DNA of 64,000 nucleotides from Pseudoglutamicibacter cumminsii (GTDB lineage: Bacteria > Actinomycetota > Actinomycetes > Actinomycetales > Micrococcaceae), in assembly GCF_003143995.1 (NCBI RefSeq), contig NZ_QFWG01000006.1:1-64000 (forward strand), in the 5' to 3' direction. Both the position numbers and the translations under genes were made by a program. The notes below the pieces were generated by a model, which did not search any database, was not told where the DNA came from, and saw nothing but the letters and a program-made list of their open reading frames with translations. Within the stretch, counting starts at the first letter, position 1; each line of letters starts with the position of its first letter. Below are positions 25,635 to 33,993 of the stretch, piece by piece.

Positions 25635-26942
25635 CTATGCGACTTTTTCTTGTACTTGTTCTGTTGTTACAGAATCATTCGATCCAGCTTTGGGGAGACG
25701 GCTCAACGTGAAGATCGCCAGCCCCGCGATCAGCAGCACCGCTGCGGACAGCATGAACACCGCCTGCGGTGTCCAGCCGCCGTCGAGCAGCGCGCCGATT
25801 GCCGTTGGAGCGATGATCGCTCCAACACGACCCACGCCCAAGGCCGCGCCAACACCCGTACCGCGGAGCCCCGCTGGGTATGACGCAGGGGTGATGGTGT
25901 AGAGGCCGGCAACACAACCGTTGACCAACATGCCCACGAGGACACCCAGAGCGAAAGCCAAGAAGAGCATCGAGGTAGAAGAAATGAAGCCAACCATTGC
26001 GACGGCAGAGAAGATCACGAACCCGACCATCACTTGGTACGGAGTCCACTTGCTGCACAGCATGCCGTAGACCACGGAACCCAAAGCCCCGCCAAGCGTG
26101 AGCGCGATACCGCCGTAAACGCCCTGCTGCTCCGTCATGCCTGCCACAACCAGAAGCTTCGGAGTCCAGGAGTTCACAAAGTAGAACGCGAACATCGTTG
26201 CGAAGAACGCGACCCAGATGAGGATCGTGGTCGCCTTGAAACGGCCGATCAAGACATCAGTAATCTTGGCCGCTGGCTCGGCTTCGCCGGCGCTTTCGGT
26301 TGGTCGGCTTCGCGCCAACTCAGGATCGATGTTGAGGCGCTGAGCGACGCGCAACAGCTTCTGCTGCGAACGCTGATCGCGCCGGGTCTCGAGGAAGTCC
26401 ACTGACTCCGGCAGGTACATAATCACGACCAACAGGGTCAGTCCCGTGAGTACACCGCCAAAGACGAAGACCGAATGCCAGCCGTACTGGCCCAGGAGCC
26501 ATGCTGCTCCCATGCCCCCGAAGCCGGCGCCGATTCCGTACCCAGCGGTGTAGATGCTGATAGCAAGACCACGGTGTTTATCGGAAGCGTATTCGTTACA
26601 GATGATGTTTGCGCCTGCCAGGATGCCGCCAACACCTAGACCGGTTACGATGCGCCAGCAGGCGATCATCGTGGCAGAGTCAGCGCTTGCCGTCAGAAGC
26701 ATGCCGACGGTGGCCAGAGCGGCTGAAGCAATCAGAACTGGCCTGCGGCCGACCTTGTCCGCCAAAGGGGAGAGGACGATCGCGCCGACGGCCATACCGA
26801 TGAGGCCAGAGCTTAGGAGCATTCCGAGCTCGGCGCCGGAGAGCCCGAATTCATTAGAGACAGCCGACGCCGTGAAGGCCATAGCCAAAACGTCGAAGCC
26901 GTCGAGGGCGTTCAACATAGTGCAGACACCCACAATGAACAC
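25635..26942 (-). CDS. vanK: MFS aromatic acid:H+ symporter, probably vanillate uptake
   Basis: This 435-residue, 12-helix MFS protein of the AAHS group (PcaK/BenK/VanK) carries LNALDGFDVLAM in helix 1, LADKVGRRPVL between helices 2 and 3, and PESVDFL after helix 6. It follows vanB by 58 bases, so it should import vanillate or a related aromatic acid. The GTG start at 26942 is weak: no ribosome site precedes it, and family-like residues (GTQLNPDAAAA) are encoded just upstream without a start codon. Removing one CT from a TCTTCTCTC run near 26977 would join an ATG-initiated MNSS to PYGTQLNPDAAAA, so the true start may be masked by a frameshift. Confidence 0.82.
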   Translation of the reverse strand: MFIVGVCTMLNALDGFDVLAMAFTASAVSNEFGLSGAELGMLLSSGLIGMAVGAIVLSPLADKVGRRPVLIASAALATVGMLLTASADSATMIACWRIVTGLGVGGILAGANIICNEYASDKHRGLAISIYTAGYGIGAGFGGMGAAWLLGQYGWHSVFVFGGVLTGLTLLVVIMYLPESVDFLETRRDQRSQQKLLRVAQRLNIDPELARSRPTESAGEAEPAAKITDVLIGRFKATTILIWVAFFATMFAFYFVNSWTPKLLVVAGMTEQQGVYGGIALTLGGALGSVVYGMLCSKWTPYQVMVGFVIFSAVAMVGFISSTSMLFLAFALGVLVGMLVNGCVAGLYTITPASYPAGLRGTGVGAALGVGRVGAIIAPTAIGALLDGGWTPQAVFMLSAAVLLIAGLAIFTLSRLPKAGSNDSVTTEQVQEKVA

Positions 26943-27000
26943 TGCTGCGGCCGCATCGGGGTTGAGTTGAGTACCGTACGGAGAGAAGAGTTCATTGGTG

Positions 27001-27990
27001 TCAACTCACTTCGATCGTGACAGCAGCGTTGCTGTTCTGGGTGGGAGTGATGCGTGAGACGCAACAGCACATGTTCTGTTGAGGTTCTTCGTTCTTCTGA
27101 CGCTCGGAGAAGAACACATCGCGATGATCGACCTTGCCTTCAAGCTCCAAGATCTTGACCTGGCACAGTCCACATTCGCCTTTGCGGCAATCGAACATCA
27201 TGTCTGCGCCGGCACGTTCTAGTGCTTCCAGCAGAGATTCGTCTTGCTCGACCTCGGTCGTTATGCCCAGGCGCGGCACCGTGACTGTGAACGGTTCTGG
27301 GTCGAACCAACCCGAATTGCCGAAGGTTTCGAAGCGCAGGTTGGTGATGTCTAGATCGGTGTCGCTCCAAGCGCGGCGCACAGCGTCCATGAGCCGGATG
27401 GGCCCGCACATATAGAACTCCGTGTCTTGTTCAATTGAGCCCACTAGAGTCGGCACGTCCAGAGTCTTGCCCTCAGCATCAACATAGATGGTCGCTTGTT
27501 CACCGTGATCGGTCAGGATGCGATCAAGGTAAGCCATCGCACCCCGGTGCCGACCTGCATAGATCAGCTGATAATCGGCGCCGAGGCGGCGCAATGTGTC
27601 GGCCATCGACAAGATTGCTGTGACCCCAATACCGCCGGCCAGCAACACATACTTCTTCGCCCCAATGCGCAGGGGGAAGTCCTGCTGCGGCATGCTGACG
27701 CGAAGCTGATCGCCGGGCTCGAGGGCATGCATCGCCTCGGAACCGCCTCGTGAATTAGGCGTTCGGAACACCGTGAGCGCAATCGTCTTGGCACCCTTAT
27801 CGACATCAACGATGGAGTAGGAGCGCTTCAGGCTACGGTCTTCCCACGGGACAAGAACATCCAGGTGCTCACCGGCTTTAACATCGACCCCGTAGGGGAC
27901 ATTCAGTTCGATCCGGGCAATATTCTCAGCCACAGGAATCGTGGCCGCTACCGTTGCGTCGAACCACGTTTTTTGGTGCATAGTAGCCAT
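27001..27990 (-). CDS. vanB: Vanillate O-demethylase reductase subunit
   Basis: This 329-residue PDR/VanB-type reductase has an N-terminal flavin-binding barrel (RSYSIVD at about 58), a pyridine-nucleotide domain (LLAGGIGVTAILSMA, about 118-132; MCGPIRLMDAV) and a C-terminal plant-type [2Fe-2S] ferredoxin domain (CRKGECGLC, then a late CCC cluster). It passes electrons from NAD(P)H to the Rieske oxygenase VanA. ATG 27990 has AGGAG six bases upstream; a longer frame to 28071 would intrude into vanA. It starts eight bases after the vanA stop. Confidence 0.9.
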   Translation of the reverse strand: MATMHQKTWFDATVAATIPVAENIARIELNVPYGVDVKAGEHLDVLVPWEDRSLKRSYSIVDVDKGAKTIALTVFRTPNSRGGSEAMHALEPGDQLRVSMPQQDFPLRIGAKKYVLLAGGIGVTAILSMADTLRRLGADYQLIYAGRHRGAMAYLDRILTDHGEQATIYVDAEGKTLDVPTLVGSIEQDTEFYMCGPIRLMDAVRRAWSDTDLDITNLRFETFGNSGWFDPEPFTVTVPRLGITTEVEQDESLLEALERAGADMMFDCRKGECGLCQVKILELEGKVDHRDVFFSERQKNEEPQQNMCCCVSRITPTQNSNAAVTIEVS

Positions 27991-27998
27991 GGGCGCTC

Positions 27999-29099
27999 CT
28001 AAGCTTTCGGAGCAACGGTCGTGGCGCGACCCTCGGCCTGGAGTGCTTCCTCCAAGATTCGACGCACCCACATGCCCCCGGCATCGATGTTCAGCGAATA
28101 GAACTCGTGGTCCGGGTTCGCCTCGATGGCTTCCTGCTGTGCTTTGAGCATCTCTTCGTCTTCTCCGAATACTCCGTGCACGCCGTCACGCAGCTGAGTG
28201 GTGATCAGCTGTGAGTCGAGGCAGTAGTTGCGCATGAAAGCCCAGAAGTAATGGCAGGACCGATCTGATTCAGGGCTGATGGTGTTCATGACAAAGCCGT
28301 TGACGCCCTGGCTACGGTCACCTTCTGGCGCGCCAGTGCCTGCTTTAGCGACGCCCACGTCGATGCAGATCGTTGATGGGTAGGTGTAGTGGATGATCTG
28401 CCAGCGGTCCACCTTGCCTTCGAAGCCCGGGAACTTGTCGCGCATGTTCTTCAGCCAGAAAGGTGGAGCGTCGATGTTGCGCATCCAACGCGTCACGGTC
28501 ACGGTGCGGCCATCGTGGGTCGTTTCGAACTCAGCGTCTGAGAGTTCGTCTTGACCGATCGACGAGGAGTGCACGAATTCTTCGTGCGTGAGGTCCATGA
28601 GGTTGTCCAGTACCAACTGATAGTTGCAGTCGGCGTGGATGGTCTTGCCGTCACCGGCCCACTCGGTTGAGCTCATCTGGCTCATATCGGGGATGTCATC
28701 TGGGTTGGCGAGCTCTGGGTCGCCGAGCCAGACCCATACGTAGCGATAGCGTTCCTCAACCCGGTATGACGGGACCGTTGCGGACGGGTTCAAGGTTTCC
28801 TGCGCCGGCATGTGAGTGCAGCGACCTGCCGAATTGTACTGCAACCCGTGGTACGGGCATTGGATCTCATCGCGGCCCATGAGCTTGCCCTTAGAGAGAG
28901 GTGCCAGGCGGTGCCAGCAGGCGTCAGCCAGAGCTACAGGCTTCCCGTCCGTCGTGCGGTAGAGCACCAGAGGCTTCTTTGCGATGGTCCGCGCGAGCGG
29001 CTTCCGATTCACCTCATGATCCCAAGCTGCAACGTACCAAGCGTTGAGCGGGTGCGGAAAGATTTTGGCGGTGGTAATGGTCTCTGGCTGCGCCGTCAT
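27999..29099 (-). CDS. vanA: Vanillate O-demethylase oxygenase subunit (Rieske)
   Basis: This 366-residue Rieske non-heme iron oxygenase has Rieske ligands Cys61, His63, Cys81 and His84 (CWH and CPYHG). The mononuclear iron site is in NLMDLTHEEFVHSSS (about 170-185), and the N-terminus FPHPLNAWYVAAWDHEV is characteristic of VanA. It converts vanillate to protocatechuate and formaldehyde together with VanB. GGAGGA precedes ATG 29099. The gene is first in a vanA-vanB-vanK operon facing a PadR regulator. Related demethylases of other methoxybenzoates are the main alternative. Confidence 0.9.
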   Translation of the reverse strand: MTAQPETITTAKIFPHPLNAWYVAAWDHEVNRKPLARTIAKKPLVLYRTTDGKPVALADACWHRLAPLSKGKLMGRDEIQCPYHGLQYNSAGRCTHMPAQETLNPSATVPSYRVEERYRYVWVWLGDPELANPDDIPDMSQMSSTEWAGDGKTIHADCNYQLVLDNLMDLTHEEFVHSSSIGQDELSDAEFETTHDGRTVTVTRWMRNIDAPPFWLKNMRDKFPGFEGKVDRWQIIHYTYPSTICIDVGVAKAGTGAPEGDRSQGVNGFVMNTISPESDRSCHYFWAFMRNYCLDSQLITTQLRDGVHGVFGEDEEMLKAQQEAIEANPDHEFYSLNIDAGGMWVRRILEEALQAEGRATTVAPKA

Positions 29100-29126
29100 G
29101 ATGCTCCTCCAACTAGCTGCATGTAT

Positions 29127-29150
29127 AAATAACTAAAGAGTTAGTTATTT
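29127..29150 (-). promoter_or_regulatory. VanR (PadR) operator before vanA
   Basis: A perfect palindrome AAATAACTAA-AGAG-TTAGTTATTT, 10-4-10, lies 28 bases before the vanA start. The half-sites and spacing closely resemble the operator reported for the PadR-type VanR of Corynebacterium glutamicum (AACTAACTAA-N4-TTAGGTATTT, quoted from memory). Repression relieved by vanillate is inferred from that system. Confidence 0.8.
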
Positions 29151-29166
29151 TGTGAGGTGAGCCACA
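29151..29166. promoter_or_regulatory. CRP/GlxR-like site between vanA and vanR
   Basis: TGTGA-GGTGAG-CCACA differs by one base from the TGTGA-N6-TCACA consensus and abuts the VanR operator. It is a candidate only. Confidence 0.4.
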
Positions 29167-29215
29167 CATTACTTCAGCTGGGTATGCTTTGACAAGAGGT
29201 TGGAAAGGAAAATCT

Positions 29216-29806
29216 ATGAGCCTGCGATCCGCACTGTTGGCGCTACTGTCTTCAGGGCCGATGACCGGCTACGACGTGGTCAAGCGGTTCTCCGGGTCAG
29301 TCGGGTATCTGTGGCAGGCGAAAGATTCACAGATCTATCCGGCCTTGCGCAAAATGGAAGAGGAAGAGCTACTCGAAGGTGAGCTCATTCCTTGGGGTTC
29401 GAACGGCGCCATGAAGACCCAGTACAGCGTGACAGAGGCCGGGCTGGCCGAGTTGCGCAGATGGCAGGCGTCCGACCATGAATATGGTCTTGAACGCGAC
29501 CCGATCGAGTTGCGAGTGGCCTATGGGGAGTGGGCAGATCCGGGGGATCTAGAGCGAATGCTTGAAGCGCATATTGCTCACCATGAGGGCGAGATCGAGC
29601 AGGCCCACAAACAGGTTGAAGACATCGAAACCAGGAAATCTCCCGTGATTCAGCGGCGCCTACAGAACTACTCGGAAGCAGACGCGCAACGGATTATCCG
29701 TTTCAAAGTGCTGGCCTACGAAGGGCGCATCGCTCGCTCCCAAGCAGAGATCAAGTGGGCCAAGAAAACCTTGAAAGAGCTCGGGGGCCTAACTGAGCGC
29801 TCCTAA
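29216..29806 (+). CDS. vanR: PadR-family regulator of the vanillate genes
   Basis: A 196-residue PadR protein. The winged helix occupies about residues 1-80 (LRSALLALLSSGPMTGYDVV, then QIYPALRKMEEEELL and TQYSVTEAGLAELRRW). A C-terminal helical dimerisation domain with long charged helices (about 100-190) follows, typical of PadR subfamily 2. ATG 29216 has AGGAAAATCT upstream; a longer frame from 29189 lacks a site. It is divergent from vanA with the operator in between, the same arrangement as PadR-type VanR repressors. Its last codon overlaps the converging ccdA stop by four bases (CTAA). Confidence 0.87.
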   Translation: MSLRSALLALLSSGPMTGYDVVKRFSGSVGYLWQAKDSQIYPALRKMEEEELLEGELIPWGSNGAMKTQYSVTEAGLAELRRWQASDHEYGLERDPIELRVAYGEWADPGDLERMLEAHIAHHEGEIEQAHKQVEDIETRKSPVIQRRLQNYSEADAQRIIRFKVLAYEGRIARSQAEIKWAKKTLKELGGLTERS

Positions 29807-30663
29807 TCCGAGCCCTGCCGCGCCTTCTGGTCTTCCTGCTCGCGTGCCTTCTCGCGGGCGAACCACCACCACAGCAACAACAGCGCAACCGCAACGATCA
29901 CGATGATGTCAATCCACACATCGGACAGTGCAGCCGCCTGCGTTTGGAGCCACATCTGCGTCTCCAGCGGAACCAGCTGGGGCGCGGTCACCAAACCATT
30001 CGTGGTCCAGAACAGAACACCCACGGCGATCATCAAAACACCCGTGATCACCGAAACCACGTGGAACTCACGCCCCGCAACCGTGAAGGTGCGGCCCCGC
30101 AAAACGCCGCGGCCCCGCGTGCCCAACCGCTGCCACAACACCGCGATCACGAACAGCGGAACCACCATGCCCGCGCCGTACACCGCCATCATGAGCCCAG
30201 ACATCCACGCGCTACCCGACGTCGCCGCAAGAGTCAGGACCGAACCCAAAATAGGTCCCGCACACGCGCCGGCAAGCCCCGACGTCAAACCCAACAGCAG
30301 GCTCTTGACCAGCCCTGTGGCCATCGACGTCCGCTCATGCACCGCATCGGACCCCGGGACCCAACGCGCAACATCGAACCCCAGCCCAAAAATCTGCAGC
30401 ACACCCAAAACAATCAGCACGATGGCCGCAACAATGATCATCGGCGTGCGGTACTCGTTGAACAACTGAGCCAGCGCCCCCACACCCAAGCCCAGCGGGA
30501 CCAGCACCGCGACCATGCCCACAAAAAACACGAGCGAATGCACCACAAGCCGCGCACCCGAACCCACAACAGTCCCGAAATACGCCGGCAACAACAACGC
30601 CGAACACGGGCTCAACAACGCAAGAGTCCCGCCGATGAACGCCGCAACAACCCCGATATCCAT
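29803..30663 (-). CDS. ccdA: CcdA-like cytochrome c biogenesis/thiol transport protein
   Basis: This 286-residue membrane protein has six or seven helices. The redox Cys of CcdA/DsbD-type electron carriers are in LLSPCSALLLPAYFG (about residue 20) and GLAGACAGPILGS (about 135), followed by a basic/acidic cytosolic tail. It should carry reducing equivalents from cytosolic thioredoxin to extracytoplasmic thiol proteins. AGGAGG eight bases before ATG 30663 supports the start. The DsbA-like gene lies 28 bases upstream on the same strand, so the two form a thiol-redox unit. Confidence 0.87.
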   Translation of the reverse strand: MDIGVVAAFIGGTLALLSPCSALLLPAYFGTVVGSGARLVVHSLVFFVGMVAVLVPLGLGVGALAQLFNEYRTPMIIVAAIVLIVLGVLQIFGLGFDVARWVPGSDAVHERTSMATGLVKSLLLGLTSGLAGACAGPILGSVLTLAATSGSAWMSGLMMAVYGAGMVVPLFVIAVLWQRLGTRGRGVLRGRTFTVAGREFHVVSVITGVLMIAVGVLFWTTNGLVTAPQLVPLETQMWLQTQAAALSDVWIDIIVIVAVALLLLWWWFAREKAREQEDQKARQGSD

Positions 30664-30691
30664 GACGTATGCCTCCTAAAGCAGGCGCCGC

Positions 30692-31525
30692 TTACTCGGA
30701 ATCCTGCTGGGAACGCTCCTGGTCCAGCTGCTGCTCAACAATCAGCTCAAACTGCTCGGTCGGCTGCGCGCCGCTCACCGGCTGCGTGCCCACAATGAAC
30801 ATCGGAGTCGACGTCACACCCAGCTCCGCCGCCTTATGCTGATGCTGCGCCACAAGATCCGCGATCTTCTGCGAACCCATGTCCGCCTTGAACTTCTCCG
30901 CATCCAAGCCAAGCTCCTCGGCGATCTCAACCATCTTGTCCTCAGGGAAGCTCTTCATCGGCTTCCCGCCCGGATACAACGCCTTCTGGAACTCGAGGAA
31001 CTTACCCTGCTCACCGGCCGCCGCTGCGGCCTGCGCCGCCTTAACCGACTCCTCGCCGAACACATTCGCCTCACGGAACTCAATCCGCAAGTCGCCCGGC
31101 TCAACATACTTCTCCATCAGAACCGGCAACGTATTCGTGGTCCACAAAGCACAGAAACCGCACTGGAAATCCGAATACATAATCATCTGAACCGGCGCAT
31201 TCGGCTCACCGACCGCCAGCGTGTCATCCGGGTTCCGCTCCGGCAACGACCTAATCAGCTCAAGCCGAGCCTGCTCCTCGCTGTTCTGCTCACCCTGGTT
31301 CTTCCGCTGCTCGTTGACCGCGGCATCCTCCGCCGCATAATCCGGGACGTTGCCCTTGTTGCCGTTGCCGCCGTCGCCACCACGCAAACCCAACACCAAC
31401 GCAATCGCCATCACAGCCGCCACAATCACGATGGCGGGGAACAGATACTTACGCCATGCCGGTGCGGTGCTCTCAGCGGTTTCCGATGGGGCGGCTTCCG
31501 TTGGGGTGGGGGACTGATTAGGCAC
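30692..31525 (-). CDS. Membrane-anchored DsbA-family thioredoxin-like protein
   Basis: A 277-residue protein with one N-terminal membrane anchor (about 26-46), a charged linker (about 50-95) and a DsbA-type thioredoxin domain. The active site is FQCGFCALW (CGFC, about 121-124) and the cis-Pro loop is VTSTPMFIVG (about 241). The C-terminus is Gln/Glu-rich. It probably forms or isomerises disulfides outside the membrane, with its redox state set by CcdA next door. It starts at GTG 31525 with AAGGAG upstream. Confidence 0.87.
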   Translation of the reverse strand: MPNQSPTPTEAAPSETAESTAPAWRKYLFPAIVIVAAVMAIALVLGLRGGDGGNGNKGNVPDYAAEDAAVNEQRKNQGEQNSEEQARLELIRSLPERNPDDTLAVGEPNAPVQMIMYSDFQCGFCALWTTNTLPVLMEKYVEPGDLRIEFREANVFGEESVKAAQAAAAAGEQGKFLEFQKALYPGGKPMKSFPEDKMVEIAEELGLDAEKFKADMGSQKIADLVAQHQHKAAELGVTSTPMFIVGTQPVSGAQPTEQFELIVEQQLDQERSQQDSE

Positions 31526-31552
31526 GAAGGCTCCTTAGCCGGGGTCTCCATT

Positions 31553-31588
31553 AACAGGGCCCTAATAAACAACAGGGCTCTAATAAAC
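31553..31588. repeat. Two 18-base tandem repeats upstream of the dsbA-like gene
   Basis: AACAGGGCCCTAATAAAC (31553-31570) is followed at once by AACAGGGCTCTAATAAAC (31571-31588), 17 of 18 bases identical. The block lies 28 bases before the GTG start and could lie in the leader or promoter. Confidence 0.65.
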
Positions 31589-31695
31589 AAGGTATAGGCG
31601 CCCCTATTTTCCCACGGAACGTCAATAACACAACCATTGCGCTATCCGCTATTCCAAGCACTGGAAATACATGCCAATTTGCGCATATTGACGCC

Positions 31696-32088
31696 ATGCT
31701 GCTCTCCGCGATCTTCTTCATCACCTCCTCGGACTCCGGTTCCCTCGTGATGGCGATGCTCGCAACCGGCGGCGACAGCGAACCACGCTCGTGGATCCGT
31801 GCGTTCTTCGCGGTCGCAACCTCCGTGCTCGCAGCAGCCCTGCTGATGGCCGGTGGTCTCGAAGCGCTCCAGGCCGCTTCGATCTCTGTGGCTCTGCCGT
31901 TCTCGTTCGTCATGGTCCTCCTGGCAATTTCCACATGGAAATACCTTGGCGCCAACGTCCGGCGCAACGACAAGCTCCGTCGCGAAGCGTTCATCGAAGA
32001 AATCGGTGAGGCATACGGGCTCGAAACCGAAGCAACCGAATCCACCACCAAGAGATCAGACTCGTGGTGGCGCGGCCTACGGAACTAA
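31696..32088 (+). pseudogene. C-terminal fragment of a BCCT betaine/choline transporter
   Basis: The 130-residue frame begins MLLSAIFFITSSDSGSLVM, then ATGGDSEPRSWIRAFFAV, LLMAGGLEALQAASISVALPFS and a charged tail. This matches the last membrane helices of BCCT carriers (FFxTSxDSGS motif), normally over 500 residues. The DNA upstream of 31696 shows no BCCT-like continuation in any frame I checked, so the 5-prime three quarters are gone and the fragment is very unlikely to transport. It is followed by an unusually strong terminator, probably the original one. Confidence 0.75.
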
Positions 32089-32106
32089 TCCGGGCGTAAC
32101 GCTCCG

Positions 32107-32165
32107 GCTTTAAACACAGCGTGGGGAAGGTCGTTCAGCGGCCTTCCCCACGCTGTGTTTAAAGC
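32107..32165. terminator. Very strong bidirectional terminator
   Basis: Perfect 24-base arms (32107-32130 with 32142-32165) around an 11-base loop, symmetrical on both strands, stand just after the BCCT fragment. Confidence 0.85.
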
Positions 32166-32438
32166 GGTAACTGACCCCGGGCCGGCCTACCCCTTAGTAG
32201 ACGGAGCCCCCGTGCAACGGAGCGCGTAAAGATACGCAAAAACCGGTAGGCTATTGTGCACTTGAATGCCCCGCTCGCTCCCGAGCGCAAGCAACCGCGA
32301 CCACGCGGAAGGTACACACGCCACCGCGTTCACGCATCACACTGAAAGGCCGTAGCCATCAGACGCCCCGCACTGTTCAAACGAACTCACGCACGCAACA
32401 GCGAAACCCGCGCGCACCGCGGCACGCGACGCACCGGC
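32166..32438. other. Leader region of the ABC transporter operon
   Basis: No separate gene is seen. From 32358 the frame of the next gene is already open and reads RRPALFKRTHARNSE. ATC at 32358-32360 stands where a start would be expected, behind GAAAGG, which raises the possibility of a mutated ATG. Confidence 0.45.
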
Positions 32439-33962
32439 GTGCTCGCACGAGTCACAGCCGTGCTCGCCGCCGCAACACTCGCACTCACCGCATGCGGCGC
32501 TGGCGGCTCCAGCAAGCAAAACGAAGGATCCAACGGCAAGGGCAACGGCACCAACAAAACCGCGGTCACCGTCGGGCTGACCGCGGCACCTGCCAACCTT
32601 GACTTCACCACGACATCGGGCGCCGCCATCCCACAAGCGCTCATGACCAACGTGTATGAAGGGCTCGTGACCGTGGACCAAAACGGCGACCTCCAGCCGC
32701 TGCTCGCCGAATCCTGGGACGTTTCGGAGGACCGCACCGAATACACCTTCACCCTGCGCGAGGGTGTAACCTTCTCCAACGGGACCAAGTTCAACGCGGA
32801 AACCGCTAAGTTCTCGATCGAACGAGTCAAGACCGACGCCTGGAAGAACGGCCTCAAAACCGGCATGGACGTCGTTGATAAGGTAGAAGCCGTCGACGAC
32901 ACCACGCTCAAAGTAACGCTCAAACACCCGTCCAAGGCATGGCTGTGGGACATGGCAACGCTCGTCGGCGCACAGTTCGCACCCGACGGCGTAGACAACC
33001 TCGCAACCAAGCCAGTAGGCACCGGGCCGTTCACCGTGACCAAATGGGATAACGGCCGTAGCCTGACACTCGAAGCGCGCGAGGACTACTGGGGCGAAAA
33101 ACCAGCCTCCAAGAAAGTCACGCTGCGCTACTTCGCAGACGCCACCACGGCCGCAAACGCGCTCAAGACCGGTTCCGTAGACGCCATCCCAGCGTTCCAA
33201 GCCCCAGAGCTCATCCCAAGCTACGAAAAGAACCCTAAGTTCAAGGTTCAGCGCGGCACCACGACCAGCAAGGTCATGCTCGCGATGAACAACAAGAAGC
33301 CGCCATTCAACAACCTCGACGCGCGCAAAGCGATCATGTACGGCGTCAACCGCCAAGCAGTCCTCGACTCCGCATGGGGAGGCTACGGCGACCTCCTCGG
33401 CGCGCCAGTTCCGCCAACCGACCCGTACTACGAAGACCTCAGCGGCGAATACCCATACGACCCAGAAAAAGCCGCCAAACTCGTCGAAAAAGCCGGCATC
33501 AAGGGCGAAACCGTGACCATCGCAACGCCATCGCTCCCATACGCGACCGCGGCAGCGCAGGTCATCGTCTCCGACCTCAAAAAGATCGGCCTCAACGCCA
33601 AAATCGAACAGCAAGAGTTCCCGGCCGTGTGGCTCGACAAGACCTACACCAAAGGCAACTACACGCTCTCGGTGATCGCCCACGTCGAACCTAAGGACCT
33701 CCTCAACCTGGTCCGCGGCGACTACTACTTCGGCTACGACGACTCCCGCATCGCCAAGCTCCGCGAATCCGCAGACACCGCAGGCGACGAAGAATGGGCC
33801 AAGCTCACCAAGGAACTCGTCCGCAAGGTCTTCATCGAAGACGCCGCCGCGAACACGCTGTTCCTCATGGCGGGCATCACCGTCATGGCTGCAGACATCG
33901 AAGGCATGCCGGAAAACACCCCGACCACCGCACTCGACCTCACCAAGGTCCACCACAACTAA
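32439..33962 (+). CDS. Peptide/nickel-type ABC transporter substrate-binding lipoprotein
   Basis: This 507-residue family 5 solute-binding protein has a lipobox LTACG (Cys about 19), NVYEGLVTVDQNGDLQPLLAESW (about 70-92), the SBP_bac_5 core FTLREGVTFSNGTKFNAE and, late in the protein, AAANTLFL. It is anchored outside the membrane and captures oligopeptides, nickel or similar ligands for the two permeases encoded next. The GTG start at 32439 has no ribosome site; the frame is open to 32358, where an ATC follows GAAAGG, so the true start is uncertain. The signal peptide works from either start. Confidence 0.85.
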   Translation: MLARVTAVLAAATLALTACGAGGSSKQNEGSNGKGNGTNKTAVTVGLTAAPANLDFTTTSGAAIPQALMTNVYEGLVTVDQNGDLQPLLAESWDVSEDRTEYTFTLREGVTFSNGTKFNAETAKFSIERVKTDAWKNGLKTGMDVVDKVEAVDDTTLKVTLKHPSKAWLWDMATLVGAQFAPDGVDNLATKPVGTGPFTVTKWDNGRSLTLEAREDYWGEKPASKKVTLRYFADATTAANALKTGSVDAIPAFQAPELIPSYEKNPKFKVQRGTTTSKVMLAMNNKKPPFNNLDARKAIMYGVNRQAVLDSAWGGYGDLLGAPVPPTDPYYEDLSGEYPYDPEKAAKLVEKAGIKGETVTIATPSLPYATAAAQVIVSDLKKIGLNAKIEQQEFPAVWLDKTYTKGNYTLSVIAHVEPKDLLNLVRGDYYFGYDDSRIAKLRESADTAGDEEWAKLTKELVRKVFIEDAAANTLFLMAGITVMAADIEGMPENTPTTALDLTKVHHN

Positions 33963-33993
33963 TGTGTGCGCCACTCATGTGCGGGGGTAAGCG

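Noticed and set aside
32337-33974. 545-codon minus-strand frame opposite the ABC binding protein
   Set aside because: Antisense frame with no ribosome site or family pattern; the plus strand has a lipobox and solute-binding motifs.
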